A DNA stretch of 64,000 bases from an uncultured Paludibaculum sp. (GTDB lineage Bacteria > Acidobacteriota > Terriglobia > Bryobacterales > Bryobacteraceae). Made by a program: the position numbers and the translations under genes. The notes under the pieces were generated by a model. That model was given only the letters and a program-made list of their open reading frames with translations, made no database searches and was not told where the DNA came from. Within the stretch, counting starts at the first letter, position 1, and every line of letters starts with the position of its first letter. Positions 34,698 to 44,749 of the stretch are shown piece by piece. The stretch spans positions 4,374,001-4,438,000 of the forward strand of contig NZ_OY762267.1 of the NCBI RefSeq assembly GCF_963665245.1. Direction: 5' to 3'.

Positions 34698-35753
34698 CTA
34701 CAGAAGCTGAAAAACAGCCCGGTACAGCGGAGCCACCCGCTCCGACGTGAAGTGTTCGTCCACAATCTGCCGGCCGGCGCGAGCCAGGTTCTCGGCGTCT
34801 TGGGGATTGTTTCTCAGGTGCTCGATCTTCGATCGCAGATCGAGCACGTCACCGACTCGAAATAGCATCGCGCCCGCGCCGTCATTCGAGAGTTCCCGAT
34901 GAGCCGGGAGATCGCTGACCAGGGCAGTCAGCCCGTGGGACATCGCCTCCATCAGGACCAGCGAGAATCCGTCGGAATGAGAAGGAGAGACGAATAGATT
35001 GGCCTGCTCATAGAACTGCTCCGGGTGCTGTTGGAAGCCCCAGAAGACCGTGTTCGTGCCGGACGCAATCCGCTCCGCTTCCTGCCGTTGTGGGCCGTCT
35101 CCAAGCACCCACAATTCGATTCCTTCGAGTCCCCGGATTGCGGCCAACAGATCCGCCAGTCCCTTCGCCGGCACAAGGCGGCCCACAAAGAGCAGCCGGT
35201 AAGGGCTCGATTCCTCTCGCCGGTGCGTCATCCGCCGTTCTTCCGTCACCCAATTCGGAACTACGGAAAGGCGACCAGGCGGCAGGAACGGTGCGTGCTG
35301 TTCGGCCAGATAGGAAGAGACACACACAATCTCAGTCGCCAACCGTGCATTGAAGCGGTACAGCCAGCGCTTGATGGGGTTCGCCTCCAAGGTCAGCGCC
35401 GAGTGCCGTGTGATGATCACGCGCCGACCCAGTAAACGCAGGGGCAGTGCGAACATGGCCTCCGCCTGCCCATTCAGATGGACACAGCGGATGTGCCCAT
35501 TCAACAGGCACCTCACGAGAAGCAGCCATGTGAGCGGAATCCTCATCACCGCCGAATGCCTTGCCCACGACGGAACCTCGTGAACAGTCACCCCCGTGCC
35601 TCGCAGCATCCGTCCCAACGTGGGCGAGCACACGACCGCCGTCAGGTCAGCCTCGCCGTCCAAGAGACGTGCCAGCCGGGTGTAGTGAATTTCACCGCCC
35701 CCATACACACGGCAGAGGCTCAACAGCAGCAGCTTTGTTCTTTCAGTTCTCAC
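34698..35753 (-). CDS. Glycosyltransferase, GT4 family
   Basis: 351 residues. It opens TKLLLLSLCRVYGGGEIHYT and continues with VIITRHSALTLEANPIKRW, SVVPNWVTEERRM, LLFVGRLVPAKGLADLLAAI and LFVSPSHSDGFSLVLMEAMS. The start is GTG at 35753: GGAGAGG lies 7 nt upstream and the gene then overlaps the polymerase gene's end by 11 bp. An upstream ATG (35807) would overlap it much further. Third sugar transferase of the locus. Confidence 0.88.
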   Translation of the reverse strand: MRTERTKLLLLSLCRVYGGGEIHYTRLARLLDGEADLTAVVCSPTLGRMLRGTGVTVHEVPSWARHSAVMRIPLTWLLLVRCLLNGHIRCVHLNGQAEAMFALPLRLLGRRVIITRHSALTLEANPIKRWLYRFNARLATEIVCVSSYLAEQHAPFLPPGRLSVVPNWVTEERRMTHRREESSPYRLLFVGRLVPAKGLADLLAAIRGLEGIELWVLGDGPQRQEAERIASGTNTVFWGFQQHPEQFYEQANLFVSPSHSDGFSLVLMEAMSHGLTALVSDLPAHRELSNDGAGAMLFRVGDVLDLRSKIEHLRNNPQDAENLARAGRQIVDEHFTSERVAPLYRAVFQLL

Positions 35754-37119
35754 TCCGGATCCTCTCCATCGCGCCATGCATGGCGCGCGCCAGCAGCCAG
35801 GCCGCACCGAGCGCCAGCCAGTTCTTCAACGTCGCCGCGAAGGGCTCCACCAGGCCCGAGCGCGGCATGTAGATCAGGTTCGTCATTGCCACCATGGCGA
35901 ATGCGCACCACAATCCGCGCAATGCCAGATGGAGCCGGCTCAGCAGTACTCCGATCAGAACGGACGCCACCACGACACCGGGAATTCCTCCCGCCAGAAA
36001 AGCCTCGGCCAGGTAGGCCGAGCCGGTGCCGAACCCAAGCCGCATGGCTTCCGCATTCAGGAAGTTGCTGAGGTCGATGCCAAAGAGGCGGCCCTCTCCG
36101 AAGCGGTCCTGCGGTATGAAGGCAAGCGGGATCTGATTGAGGATGTACTGGAGTCCGTGCGGTTCGAACAGATGCCGGAATCCCACCGCCAGGACAGTGA
36201 CCTGAAAGGACACTCCTTGTGCCCAGAGGAAGGCGGCGGGCGATGCCGCGGCGGTCTGCGGCGCTTCACTCATCTCACGGAAGCCCGCCACCAGTTGGGC
36301 AATTGTTCCGAAGGCCAGGGCCATCAGCACCAGCGGGACGCCGCGGAAGTGCGTGTTTTGCTTTTTCTTGTACAGAAACAGAAAGGTGAAGACCAGTAGG
36401 AGCGCCTTGCCGCGCAATCCAATCAGCAACTCCACCACGGTTACCGCGAAGTACGCCGCGCACACCGTCAGCAGCCGGCGTCTGTGCTTCTCGTACACGA
36501 AATAGAGCAGGAACGCCGACGAACATACCTGCGACAGAACGCGCGCCAGGCTACCCGCCGCTTCCAGATGGGCGCCGCCATCCGTGTAGATGGCAAGGTA
36601 GCCACCGTGCGCACGAAGGTACAGCAGGTACTGCACGTTCTTATAGATGTGGAACGGAAAGGTGGCTAGAAACAGGATTAGCAGGGCTTGTGTCAGATCC
36701 CAGCCCGAAGGGACCTCGAATGTCGATTCCTTGTAAAGCAGCCGACACGGGATGTAGATCGCCACGGCTGAGAGAATCAGCAGCCAGGTGGCGGTGAGAT
36801 TCGCCTCGGCCGGCAGCGTAAACGGAATTGGTGACTGCAGGTCGATCAGGTATGGATCGCCATCCACTCCCATCAGTGCGGCCAGCAGGCGTCCGCCTTG
36901 AAACAGGAGCAACAACCCCAGAAACAGCCACAGAGGGTGCATGCCCCGATGGAAGCGCAGCCATGTCATGGCTAGCAGTCCGGCCAGTCCGCACGTCACC
37001 AGCACGGCCTCCTGCCACACCGACAGCCAGCCCATTCGCACTGCAAAAAAGTCCAGACAGACGGCCATAGCCAGAAGGGAACACTCCACCCAGGCCAGCC
37101 GAACCTCATCCGCCGTCAA
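35743..37119 (-). CDS. O-antigen/exopolysaccharide polymerase (Wzy-like)
   Basis: 458 residues with about ten to twelve transmembrane segments and a large periplasmic loop, the topology of Wzy and EpsG/O-antigen polymerases. Sequence signatures are weak as usual for the family; RFLSMLGLRGKALLLVF-like content appears as VELLIGLRGKALLLVFTFLF near residue 230. The call depends mostly on topology and position between flippase and glycosyltransferase genes. Stop and start overlap with neighbours on both sides (11 and 4 bp) indicates one operon. Confidence 0.75.
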   Translation of the reverse strand: MTADEVRLAWVECSLLAMAVCLDFFAVRMGWLSVWQEAVLVTCGLAGLLAMTWLRFHRGMHPLWLFLGLLLLFQGGRLLAALMGVDGDPYLIDLQSPIPFTLPAEANLTATWLLILSAVAIYIPCRLLYKESTFEVPSGWDLTQALLILFLATFPFHIYKNVQYLLYLRAHGGYLAIYTDGGAHLEAAGSLARVLSQVCSSAFLLYFVYEKHRRRLLTVCAAYFAVTVVELLIGLRGKALLLVFTFLFLYKKKQNTHFRGVPLVLMALAFGTIAQLVAGFREMSEAPQTAAASPAAFLWAQGVSFQVTVLAVGFRHLFEPHGLQYILNQIPLAFIPQDRFGEGRLFGIDLSNFLNAEAMRLGFGTGSAYLAEAFLAGGIPGVVVASVLIGVLLSRLHLALRGLWCAFAMVAMTNLIYMPRSGLVEPFAATLKNWLALGAAWLLARAMHGAMERIRSEN

Positions 37120-38666
37120 GGCGCCACCTCTTCCGCCTGCGCCAGCGGCAGGTTCTGCGCGTCCTGCGCGAATCCACGCTGCACAATGACTAGCGTGACG
37201 GGAACCACATAGCTCATGGTCACCACGCTCATCAGAACGAACTTCCAGGCCGCACCCAGCGCCAAGCCGTCGATCCGGGCAAGAACCAGGTAGACCGGCA
37301 TCGAGAGCCCGGCCGCCACCACCAGGTTCACGGTCTTTCGCATCAGGAACGCGGCCAGTGGAGTATCGGTGACGGCCCGCGCCACAATCACCGATTTCGC
37401 CAGCACCGCAAATGCAAGGTTGGTCACAATGCCGGCCCAGAGGATGCCCTCGCTCCCCATCCAGCGCACCAGTAGAGTCCCTTGCAGAATGTACGCTCCT
37501 GCTTCCATCAGGGGCAGATAGTAACCAGGCCGGAAGGCTCCTCGTGCCGTGATAAAGACGTCATCCACCGCCTTGATAAGGTTCAGGAAGAGCAGCGCGG
37601 CAAACAACGCCAGCATCCACGCGCCCAGCGCGCTCTTCTCACCAAATAGCGCCGTGGCGAACGAACCCGCGCTATAGCGGAAAGCCCCGGCCAGGCAGAA
37701 CGCCGCGAAATATGCGGCCAGCGACGCGCTTTGATACTGTCTCCAACGCTCCTCCGGCCCAACCGCAATCTGGCGCGCCGCGATCGACGCCGTCAACGAC
37801 GAGAACGCGGCGCCGAACAGCCCAATCATCCCTGCTGCCAGGTACTGATACTGCGCGTAGGTCTTCACCGCTATCAGTGAAGCCGCCAACGACAGAATGA
37901 GGAAGTCCGATTGGTAGTAGATCAGCCCGCCGATCTTGTGGAACAGAACGTACTTCGCCTGTTCTCTCAACGTGCGCGTGTGCGTCTCCAGATGGAATGT
38001 GTGGAACCACGGGCAGGCGGCGTGGAACATGCGCCGCAGCAGCAGCACCTCTACGACGGTCAGGAGAGCGGTCGCCGCCGGCAGCGCCACGTAGCTGCGG
38101 AAGTACACCGCCGCACTCAGCCCCACTACCGTCTTCAGGATCACCCCGCCGCCGAGGACCGCATTCGCCTTGAAGATTTGAGCCGATGCGTTGAGAAACG
38201 CCTGGTAATGTACGGTCAGCAGAGTCGTCAGTGTGGATGTGGCCACAATCACCATGCACGAGAACGCGACTTGCCAGGGAATCTCGGAGTGCACCCAGCG
38301 CGAATACAGATAGATCAGGGGCAGCGACAGCGGCGCTGCCACGCAGAGCATTCGCCGGATGTCCGACCTGAGAGCCGACAACAGGCCGGCCGTCTGCTGC
38401 GCATCGCCGTTCTTGATCGGCTCATACAGCAAGGAGATGGCGGCCGTCGACAGCCCCAGTTCCGCCAGCATTACGTAGTAGACAGTCTGATTCAGAACCG
38501 CGTTCAATCCGGCATACTCGGCGCCAATCCACTGCGTCACTACCCTGAGCTGGATCACCGCGCACACGGCCCGCGCGGCGAAGTAGAACACACCGGAGGC
38601 GAAGTTCAGCGTGTGCCGCGATCCCAGTGCTGCTTTCACCTGTCTCATGTCAGGACGCCCGGTCAT
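37116..38666 (-). CDS. Polysaccharide flippase (Wzx/MATE-like)
   Basis: 516 residues with twelve to fourteen predicted membrane helices. The N-terminus (TLNFASGVFYFAARAVCAVI, QLRVVTQWIGAEYAGLNAVL) matches polysaccharide biosynthesis/export proteins that flip undecaprenyl-PP-linked repeat units. It overlaps the next gene by 4 bp (ATGA) and the upstream Wzz-like gene by 17 bp. With the Wzy-like protein and Wzz this defines a Wzx/Wzy-dependent pathway rather than an ABC exporter. Confidence 0.85.
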   Translation of the reverse strand: MTGRPDMRQVKAALGSRHTLNFASGVFYFAARAVCAVIQLRVVTQWIGAEYAGLNAVLNQTVYYVMLAELGLSTAAISLLYEPIKNGDAQQTAGLLSALRSDIRRMLCVAAPLSLPLIYLYSRWVHSEIPWQVAFSCMVIVATSTLTTLLTVHYQAFLNASAQIFKANAVLGGGVILKTVVGLSAAVYFRSYVALPAATALLTVVEVLLLRRMFHAACPWFHTFHLETHTRTLREQAKYVLFHKIGGLIYYQSDFLILSLAASLIAVKTYAQYQYLAAGMIGLFGAAFSSLTASIAARQIAVGPEERWRQYQSASLAAYFAAFCLAGAFRYSAGSFATALFGEKSALGAWMLALFAALLFLNLIKAVDDVFITARGAFRPGYYLPLMEAGAYILQGTLLVRWMGSEGILWAGIVTNLAFAVLAKSVIVARAVTDTPLAAFLMRKTVNLVVAAGLSMPVYLVLARIDGLALGAAWKFVLMSVVTMSYVVPVTLVIVQRGFAQDAQNLPLAQAEEVAP

Positions 38667-39873
38667 CGGGACGAGGCCACTCCAGTTTGAAATTCAGCAG
38701 GGACCGCACAATCACCCAGGCGCAGCACAGGAAGAACGCCGCCGCTCCCGCGGCCACGCTCAACAGTCCGCGCGGAGGCCACGACTTCCGGTCGGGCACA
38801 ACCGCGCTGTCCACCACCTGCAACACCGGCGCACTCTTGGCTTCATCCAGACGCGCCGCCTCGCACTGCTTGGCGATCAGCTCAAACAGTGCCTCGTGGT
38901 ACTTCACATCCCGCAAGCGCCTCATGTACTCGAGCCCTGCCGCCGGCAGGTTGCCCGAGGAGATCAGAGCCGATCCACTGGCTCCACCGGCTCTGCCCTC
39001 CAGTTGCCGCAACTGCTCTTTCACCGCCGCCTGCTCGCTGCGCAGCACCTTGATCTGCGGGTTCTCGTCCGTCGCGAAGGTGCTCATTGCCTGTGTCTGC
39101 ACTTCCAGGCTGGCCAACTCCGCCCGGGCCTGCGCCTGGGCCCGGATGATCGCCTCCGCTTGCCCGGCGGGCTGAATCATCCCGCTCTTTTCCTGGGCCG
39201 TTTTCAACGCTCGCTCGGCTTCCGCCAGATCAGCCTTCTGCGCGTCCAGTTCCTTTTCGAAGAAGAGCCGGCGTTGCGACGCATCCGTTACCGCCAGCCG
39301 CCCGTTCTGCTTCTGCAGTTCCTCTATGTATGCATTGGCCAGCGCGGCCGCGCGTTTCGGATCCTGGTCTTCCACTGAGACTTCGATCAACCCGCTCTTG
39401 CGTGCCCCAATGGCCGTATACTTCGCTAGTACCTTGCGCGTTTCGGTCATCGTGCCGCGCCCGTATACCTGTTGCAGTTGGAAGCGCGCGATCACCGCGT
39501 CAGCAATCGTGCGGCCCTCGAGAATGCCCACATACAAGTCACTCGGCGATTTCAGGCCCATCATCTGCGCCGTCGCGCCGAACCCGGTCAACGCGCCAAA
39601 CTGGCTCATCATTGCCGACGACAGCGACTGCGCCTGCTGTGGCGGCATAATCACGGCGGTCGCCGTGAACCGGCTCGGAATCAGGCTCAGTACTGTGAAG
39701 CAGACCGCCGCAGTGAACAGAACGACGCCGGTGATGCGCCACCGTTGCGCGGCCAGTTCCAGAAGAACATCCCGGTGCCGGCCCAGCCAGGGGATCGATG
39801 AGGATCCGGGACCGGGCTCCATTGTGCGGTTCGAGCGTTTTTGAGATATAGGATCGCGGCGCGTAGGGGTCAT
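38650..39873 (-). CDS. Chain-length determinant / polysaccharide co-polymerase (Wzz/GNVR)
   Basis: 407 residues. One helix near residue 45 (WRITGVVLFTAAVCFTVLSL), PPQQAQSLSSAMMSQFGALT, a long periplasmic coiled coil (about 160-290) and a second helix near 375 (GLLSVAAGAAAFFLCCAWVI). The motif SVVPDRKSWPPRGLL just before it is the Pro-rich segment of the family. No C-terminal tyrosine-kinase domain follows and no separate Wzc-type kinase gene occurs in the locus. It sets polymer length with the Wzy-like protein. Confidence 0.9.
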   Translation of the reverse strand: MTPTRRDPISQKRSNRTMEPGPGSSSIPWLGRHRDVLLELAAQRWRITGVVLFTAAVCFTVLSLIPSRFTATAVIMPPQQAQSLSSAMMSQFGALTGFGATAQMMGLKSPSDLYVGILEGRTIADAVIARFQLQQVYGRGTMTETRKVLAKYTAIGARKSGLIEVSVEDQDPKRAAALANAYIEELQKQNGRLAVTDASQRRLFFEKELDAQKADLAEAERALKTAQEKSGMIQPAGQAEAIIRAQAQARAELASLEVQTQAMSTFATDENPQIKVLRSEQAAVKEQLRQLEGRAGGASGSALISSGNLPAAGLEYMRRLRDVKYHEALFELIAKQCEAARLDEAKSAPVLQVVDSAVVPDRKSWPPRGLLSVAAGAAAFFLCCAWVIVRSLLNFKLEWPRPDDRAS

Positions 39874-39891
39874 CGTATTAGCTCACTTCAC

Positions 39892-42288
39892 CTACCGGAG
39901 AATGTTGATGGCCGCCGCGCCCAGGGCCAGTTGGCCAAACACTTGCGACCAATCCCGCAATCCGCGCAGGAATGGGGTCTTGAACATCTGCTGCGGGATC
40001 ACCAGGGAGTCCCCCGGGTTCAGCCGTGTCGCGTCGAACGCCTTGGTGAACGGACTGCTGCTGCCCTGCTTGGGTACCACGCTGCCGTCCGCGCGAATGA
40101 TGAACATGCGGCCCTTGTCCGCATTTCTGGTGCACCCGCCGGCTTGCCGCAGATAGTCGGCAACCCGCAAGTTGCCCTCATGGATAAACGAGTTCGAGTT
40201 GTACACCGCCCCCAGCACATTCACGGTTGCCGGACGAGGCGGAACGACAAACCGGTCGCCGCCTTCCAGAACCAGGCCCATCAGCTTCGAGACATCGCTG
40301 CCGGCTGGATCCAGCCGCAGCACGATCCGCCCCGTGGCCTGCGTCGCCCGAAACGCCTCCACCATGCGCCGCTCATTCTCCGTGCGAGTGGTGAGCGTGG
40401 CCGTATCCTGCGGGGTCGAAGCGCCACCGAGCAGTGCGGTGCCTGTCTGTTCCACCTCGCGCTGCAGATCCCGCGTCAACTCGTCCAAACGCCGCTGTTG
40501 CTCCTTCCGTGTCGACTCCCGTTGGAACTCAGAGCCGAAGAGGTAGGCATCCGGCATCAGGCCGCCCGCCCGTTCAATCAACTGGCCCAATGTCTCACCA
40601 GGACGGATCGTGTAGATCCCTGCCGCCCGGATCTCCCCTTCCAGACGGACGAACCGGGTCTGCAGCGACACCGGGACGCGAACGTCATCCTGCGAGAAGA
40701 TCGTCACCACATCGCCGGGACGCAGTTCCAGATTTTGACTTTCGTCCCGTTCCTGCAGCATTTTCCCCAGATTGAACGGCAACAACTCGGCCTGTAGAGC
40801 CTGGGCGTTCTGGCGTTCCACCACCGCGTAGGCCCAATTGATCGACGGCGCCGTGATCTCCAGTCGCGTCTCCTTGCGTGCCTGGGCGGCTACCTTCTTC
40901 GGATCCCCGGCCACTGTGTCCTCAGGGGCGACATAGCCCAGGAGATTCCTCTTGTTCCAGTAGTCACGGGTGATCAGGGAGGCCTCATCCGGGATCAGAT
41001 CACGAATGCGCATTCCGGACCGCCACGCGAATCGGCCCGGGTTGGCCACATGGCCGCGCAACGTCACTGCATTTTCGAATCGAGGCAGCACGGTCTGGAT
41101 CCGCAGAAGATCACCATCTCTTAGCGGAGTCGACGGGCCGGCGCCATCCAGCGCCAGATCTGTCGTCTCACGTGCCGCCCGGTCCTTGATCCGCTCCAGT
41201 ACCGCCCGGTGGCCTTCCGCGATGGAGGACAGCCCGCCGGCCATGGCAATCGCCGCGTTGGCGTCCGTCGCCCCATTGAGCTCGTAGATCGCGGGGTGCT
41301 TCACACTGCCGGCAATGGCCACCTGCGGACCCACTGTCGGGATATAGATCACGTCGCCTGGCAGCAGCCGTGCGTCCTTTGACTGGTCGCCGTTCAAGAG
41401 CAGATCGTACAGGTCCAATTCCGTTACCAGGGCGCCGTTGCGCTTGAGCTGAATGTGCCGCAGCGACCCGGTTGCGGACGGCCCGCCCGACGCGAAGACC
41501 GCATTCAGGAGTGTGCTGAGCGAGTTCACCGTATAGCTACCCGGCTGTCTCGCCTGCCCCACCACGAGCACCGAGATCGATCGTAGCTGCCCCAGCGTCA
41601 CGCTGAACTCGAAGTTCCGGAACACCCGTGACAACTCCTCGCGCAGATGGCTCTGCATCTGCTGGTACGACATCCCGGCCACCGTGATGTTGCCGGCCTG
41701 AGGCACGAAGATCTGGCCCGCCCGGTCCACTGTCAACGTCAGGTTCTGGCTGATCTGCCCCCATAGCCGCAGCTGCAGTTCGTCTCCGGGCCCGATTACG
41801 TAGCTCGAAGTGATGGGCGACTGCTGAATCGGGGTGAACGCCGCCGGCGCTCTCTCGAACAGATCCATACCGAATATCGGGAGCGTCTTGCCGAATGACG
41901 ACGCCACAAACCGTTGGAACTCGCTGGGCGGCTCCGGCTCCCGCTTCTTTGGCTCCAACTCGTCGTCCCGCTTCTTCAGCTCCTGTGTGTCCTTGTTCTT
42001 GGGTTCCTCCGTCTCCGGCTGTGGGGCCATGCCGCTCTGCTGCGCCTGAGCCTGTGCCCGCGCCCTTCGCAAAGCTGCCTGCGCCGCCTGGCATTCCGGC
42101 AGACTCTCGCTGCCCGGAGCCGCACAGCGCGCCGCCAGCGCCTGTGCGTCCTCCTGCTGCGGCAGCCCCAAATCCCCAGGCACCGTGGTGCTTTGTCCCA
42201 TCGCCGCCGCAATTGAAAGTGCCGCCAAGATTGTAGTCCTTGCCACACGCTCCGCCGCCGACTTTGTCCAATCCAGATACAACCTCAT
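39892..42288 (-). CDS. Outer-membrane polysaccharide export protein (Wza-like, SLBB repeats)
   Basis: 798 residues, longer than E. coli Wza (about 380). After a signal-like segment (TTILAALSIAAAMGQS) and a Glu/Lys/Pro-rich stretch (100-130) comes the Poly_export domain (YVIGPGDELQLRLWGQISQN, VDRAGQIFVPQAGNITVAGM) and several SLBB units (VVGQARQPGSYTVNSLSTLL, VAIAGSVKHPAIYELNG, VRLEGEIRAAGIYTIRPGE, VNVLGAVYNSNSFIHEGN). The translocon crosses the periplasm and outer membrane. The start is unsure: ATG 42288 has AGGAGG only one base upstream; GTG 42309 is the alternative. Confidence 0.88.
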   Translation of the reverse strand: MRLYLDWTKSAAERVARTTILAALSIAAAMGQSTTVPGDLGLPQQEDAQALAARCAAPGSESLPECQAAQAALRRARAQAQAQQSGMAPQPETEEPKNKDTQELKKRDDELEPKKREPEPPSEFQRFVASSFGKTLPIFGMDLFERAPAAFTPIQQSPITSSYVIGPGDELQLRLWGQISQNLTLTVDRAGQIFVPQAGNITVAGMSYQQMQSHLREELSRVFRNFEFSVTLGQLRSISVLVVGQARQPGSYTVNSLSTLLNAVFASGGPSATGSLRHIQLKRNGALVTELDLYDLLLNGDQSKDARLLPGDVIYIPTVGPQVAIAGSVKHPAIYELNGATDANAAIAMAGGLSSIAEGHRAVLERIKDRAARETTDLALDGAGPSTPLRDGDLLRIQTVLPRFENAVTLRGHVANPGRFAWRSGMRIRDLIPDEASLITRDYWNKRNLLGYVAPEDTVAGDPKKVAAQARKETRLEITAPSINWAYAVVERQNAQALQAELLPFNLGKMLQERDESQNLELRPGDVVTIFSQDDVRVPVSLQTRFVRLEGEIRAAGIYTIRPGETLGQLIERAGGLMPDAYLFGSEFQRESTRKEQQRRLDELTRDLQREVEQTGTALLGGASTPQDTATLTTRTENERRMVEAFRATQATGRIVLRLDPAGSDVSKLMGLVLEGGDRFVVPPRPATVNVLGAVYNSNSFIHEGNLRVADYLRQAGGCTRNADKGRMFIIRADGSVVPKQGSSSPFTKAFDATRLNPGDSLVIPQQMFKTPFLRGLRDWSQVFGQLALGAAAINILR

Positions 42289-42316
42289 ACCTCCTCTGCC
42301 TGCCGTCACTCGTCCG

Positions 42317-44749
42317 TCAACGGAACAGCCGCAGCCGCGGCTCCCATCTCAGTTCCAACCGGCCGCTGATGTTTCGCTGTGGTCCACCCAGGACCGGGAT
42401 CCAAAATCGCTCGTACTGCAGCAACATGTCGGCGTAGCAGTGGCCCGGCAGCTCCATCGACCCGCGCAACGACGCGTCGCTTTGCGTGCCCCCGCCTGGC
42501 AGAAAGACGCCACTGATCTTACGCTGCCGGTAGCCGGCCTCCAGCTTTGTTCTCGCACTCAGCCAGTACGTGGACCACGCCTGAATCGCGCGCCCGTCCC
42601 GGCCTACGGAGCTGCCCAGCAGATTTCCGTAGTTCGTGTTCCCGCTGCGGTATTGGCCGTTGAAATAGACAAACTGGCCGCCGCGGTCAATTGCGAATGG
42701 CGTGGTGGAGGCCACCTCAATTCGCAGATCCAACCTGGGCACGCCGGGGATTCGAGTCAAATGGAGCCCCGGGCTGATGGCCGCATGCCGCGGTGCCGCC
42801 AGCGGTGAGGGGTCGTCGTCGCTGTACGAGTCGCTATAGATGGTCAACCAGTCGCGCAGCCCCGGAATGCGGTACTTGAAGTCGAAACCGGCCTTCCGGT
42901 CGCCTGGATCCCGCGGATCCGTCGCGCCCGCCGCCACCTGGCTGGAAGTCGCCGTGAAGTTCCGGATGAAGGTGCCCGCCGTGATCGGATGTCCCACGCC
43001 CCAGAAGATCGACCAGCGTGTGAACCCCATTTCCAGGTTGTCCGTCAGCTTGAACGACAGTTTCTGAGCATTGAACCACGGCCTCCATGTGTAGGCGTGG
43101 CCGCCCAGTTTCCCAATCACGAATTCGCCCCGCACCAGTCCCAGATGTCCCAGAAATCCCGGCAGCCGGTAAGGGTGCAGCATCGAGATCTTCGCGTTCT
43201 TCGTGGGCTCCGCGTTCGTGCTGAACGACAGCGGCCCGTCCGCCCCGGGCCCCCACCACATCGCCTGTTTGCCAACCGACAGTTCCAGATTGGCCAGCCG
43301 CACACCGGCGTAGCCTTCCACGACGCGATAGCGGTTGGTTGCGGGTCGCGCCTGCTCTTCGGGCAGTGGGATCGTGTCCAGACCCGCGATCAATGTCCGT
43401 GTCTCCAGTGACGTCGCCGGAGCCGCCGGAGCATGCTGATATTCGTTCCGCAGGTAGGCGAAGAACGGGCCCTGCTCGGCGCGGACCGAAAAGCCTGTGT
43501 CCATGTTCCATCCGCGCCCGAATGGCCGGCCGAAATCATTCGTCCATGTCTGTCCGAAGTGATACCCGTCGTTCAGCACCGGCCCGGCAATCCCGCCGTT
43601 GCGCAGATACACCGAATCCAGCACCACCGACCCGCGTCCGGTGTCCGTCTCATTGAACTCGCGGCGCAGGGCCGCGAGCAGAGACTCCGCCGCCGCTGCT
43701 TCCCGCCACCCGTTGTCGCGGTCCAGCAGACTGTCTTCCGCCTCGGCCAGTTGCCGCCGGCACTCTGAGCGTGTCCAGGGCCGTAGGCCGGCAATCTGCG
43801 AATGGATGAGCCCCAGCGCGGCCAGCCGATCCAGCGCCGGATACACCCAACTGTCCATCGGTACGTAACTGAACCCGAACTCCGAGGTGGCGGGCTCGTG
43901 ATCGGACCCCTTTTGAGACGGCGGATCCAGGAACCTCCGCTGCTCATCGTGCCCGCCGCTGCGGGCCACGTAGTGCCCTACCAGCCAGCCCAACGAGCTG
44001 CCAATCAGCACGTCGGAAGGGAAATGCTGCGACCCCGCGACGCGGCTGGCACTCACGGCGCTCGCCAGTCCGTAGACGGCCACCTTTGTGAGCCAGCCCG
44101 GATACCGGTCCGCCACTACCGGCGCCACCGCCCAGACCATCGCGGAATGCATGGATGGGAACGACGAGTTGGCCCCCTGTGCTTGCAGGAACCGGCCGCC
44201 GCCTGCGTTCTCCAATGGCCTTTCTCTCCGCGTTATCAGCTTCACCACTTCGGTGGTGATTACGCTGACCGCCACCGCACGCGCGCTCAGTCTGGCGGTC
44301 TGGCCCGCATACTCATCGTTGTGCCGCCACCCGTACCACGACAGATAGGCCGGGATCGACAGCATCGCACCCACGCCTGCATTCGCAAAGAGCGCACTGC
44401 GATCCTGCGTGACGGGCCCACCACGAAATCGTTCCCGCATGTTCCGTTCGTCAGTGGACAGCAGGAACGATGTCGCGCCCGCCATGGGCATCAACCACAG
44501 CCAGTCTTTCTTTCGAATGTGCGTTGGGCTCAGGAATACGCGCTTCTGGTCCAGGAGGATGTCCTTGGGGAGTGCCGACAGGGGCCGGATGTATGGCGCC
44601 GCCACGTCCGAAGAATGTTCCGCCTGCCCTTGGCCCTTCGCCAAGTCCTGGCAAACGCCACAGGCCGGCGCGAGCACCAGCACTAACCAAGCGAACTTGG
44701 CTCGCCTGAGGACGGCTTCGCCTTCGCTCCTCCCCTTTCCCTCTCTCAA
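42317..44749 (-). CDS. PAP2 phosphatase fused to capsule-assembly Wzi domain
   Basis: 810 residues. After a signal peptide (FAWLVLVLAPACGVCQD), residues 60-260 form a PAP2 phosphatase with RRERPLEN, SSFPSMHSAM and SRVAGSQHFPSDVLIG, the three parts of the acid-phosphatase active site. Residues 300-810 are a Wzi-like outer-membrane beta-barrel (LELSVGKQAMWWGPGADGPL, GFTRWSIFWGVGHPITAG). PAP2 enzymes recycle undecaprenyl pyrophosphate; Wzi anchors capsule. The fusion would join carrier recycling with surface attachment. The start is TTG 44749: an in-frame TAG stands just before it and no ATG fits, and GGAG lies about 5 nt upstream. First gene of the minus-strand locus. Confidence 0.85.
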   Translation of the reverse strand: MREGKGRSEGEAVLRRAKFAWLVLVLAPACGVCQDLAKGQGQAEHSSDVAAPYIRPLSALPKDILLDQKRVFLSPTHIRKKDWLWLMPMAGATSFLLSTDERNMRERFRGGPVTQDRSALFANAGVGAMLSIPAYLSWYGWRHNDEYAGQTARLSARAVAVSVITTEVVKLITRRERPLENAGGGRFLQAQGANSSFPSMHSAMVWAVAPVVADRYPGWLTKVAVYGLASAVSASRVAGSQHFPSDVLIGSSLGWLVGHYVARSGGHDEQRRFLDPPSQKGSDHEPATSEFGFSYVPMDSWVYPALDRLAALGLIHSQIAGLRPWTRSECRRQLAEAEDSLLDRDNGWREAAAAESLLAALRREFNETDTGRGSVVLDSVYLRNGGIAGPVLNDGYHFGQTWTNDFGRPFGRGWNMDTGFSVRAEQGPFFAYLRNEYQHAPAAPATSLETRTLIAGLDTIPLPEEQARPATNRYRVVEGYAGVRLANLELSVGKQAMWWGPGADGPLSFSTNAEPTKNAKISMLHPYRLPGFLGHLGLVRGEFVIGKLGGHAYTWRPWFNAQKLSFKLTDNLEMGFTRWSIFWGVGHPITAGTFIRNFTATSSQVAAGATDPRDPGDRKAGFDFKYRIPGLRDWLTIYSDSYSDDDPSPLAAPRHAAISPGLHLTRIPGVPRLDLRIEVASTTPFAIDRGGQFVYFNGQYRSGNTNYGNLLGSSVGRDGRAIQAWSTYWLSARTKLEAGYRQRKISGVFLPGGGTQSDASLRGSMELPGHCYADMLLQYERFWIPVLGGPQRNISGRLELRWEPRLRLFR

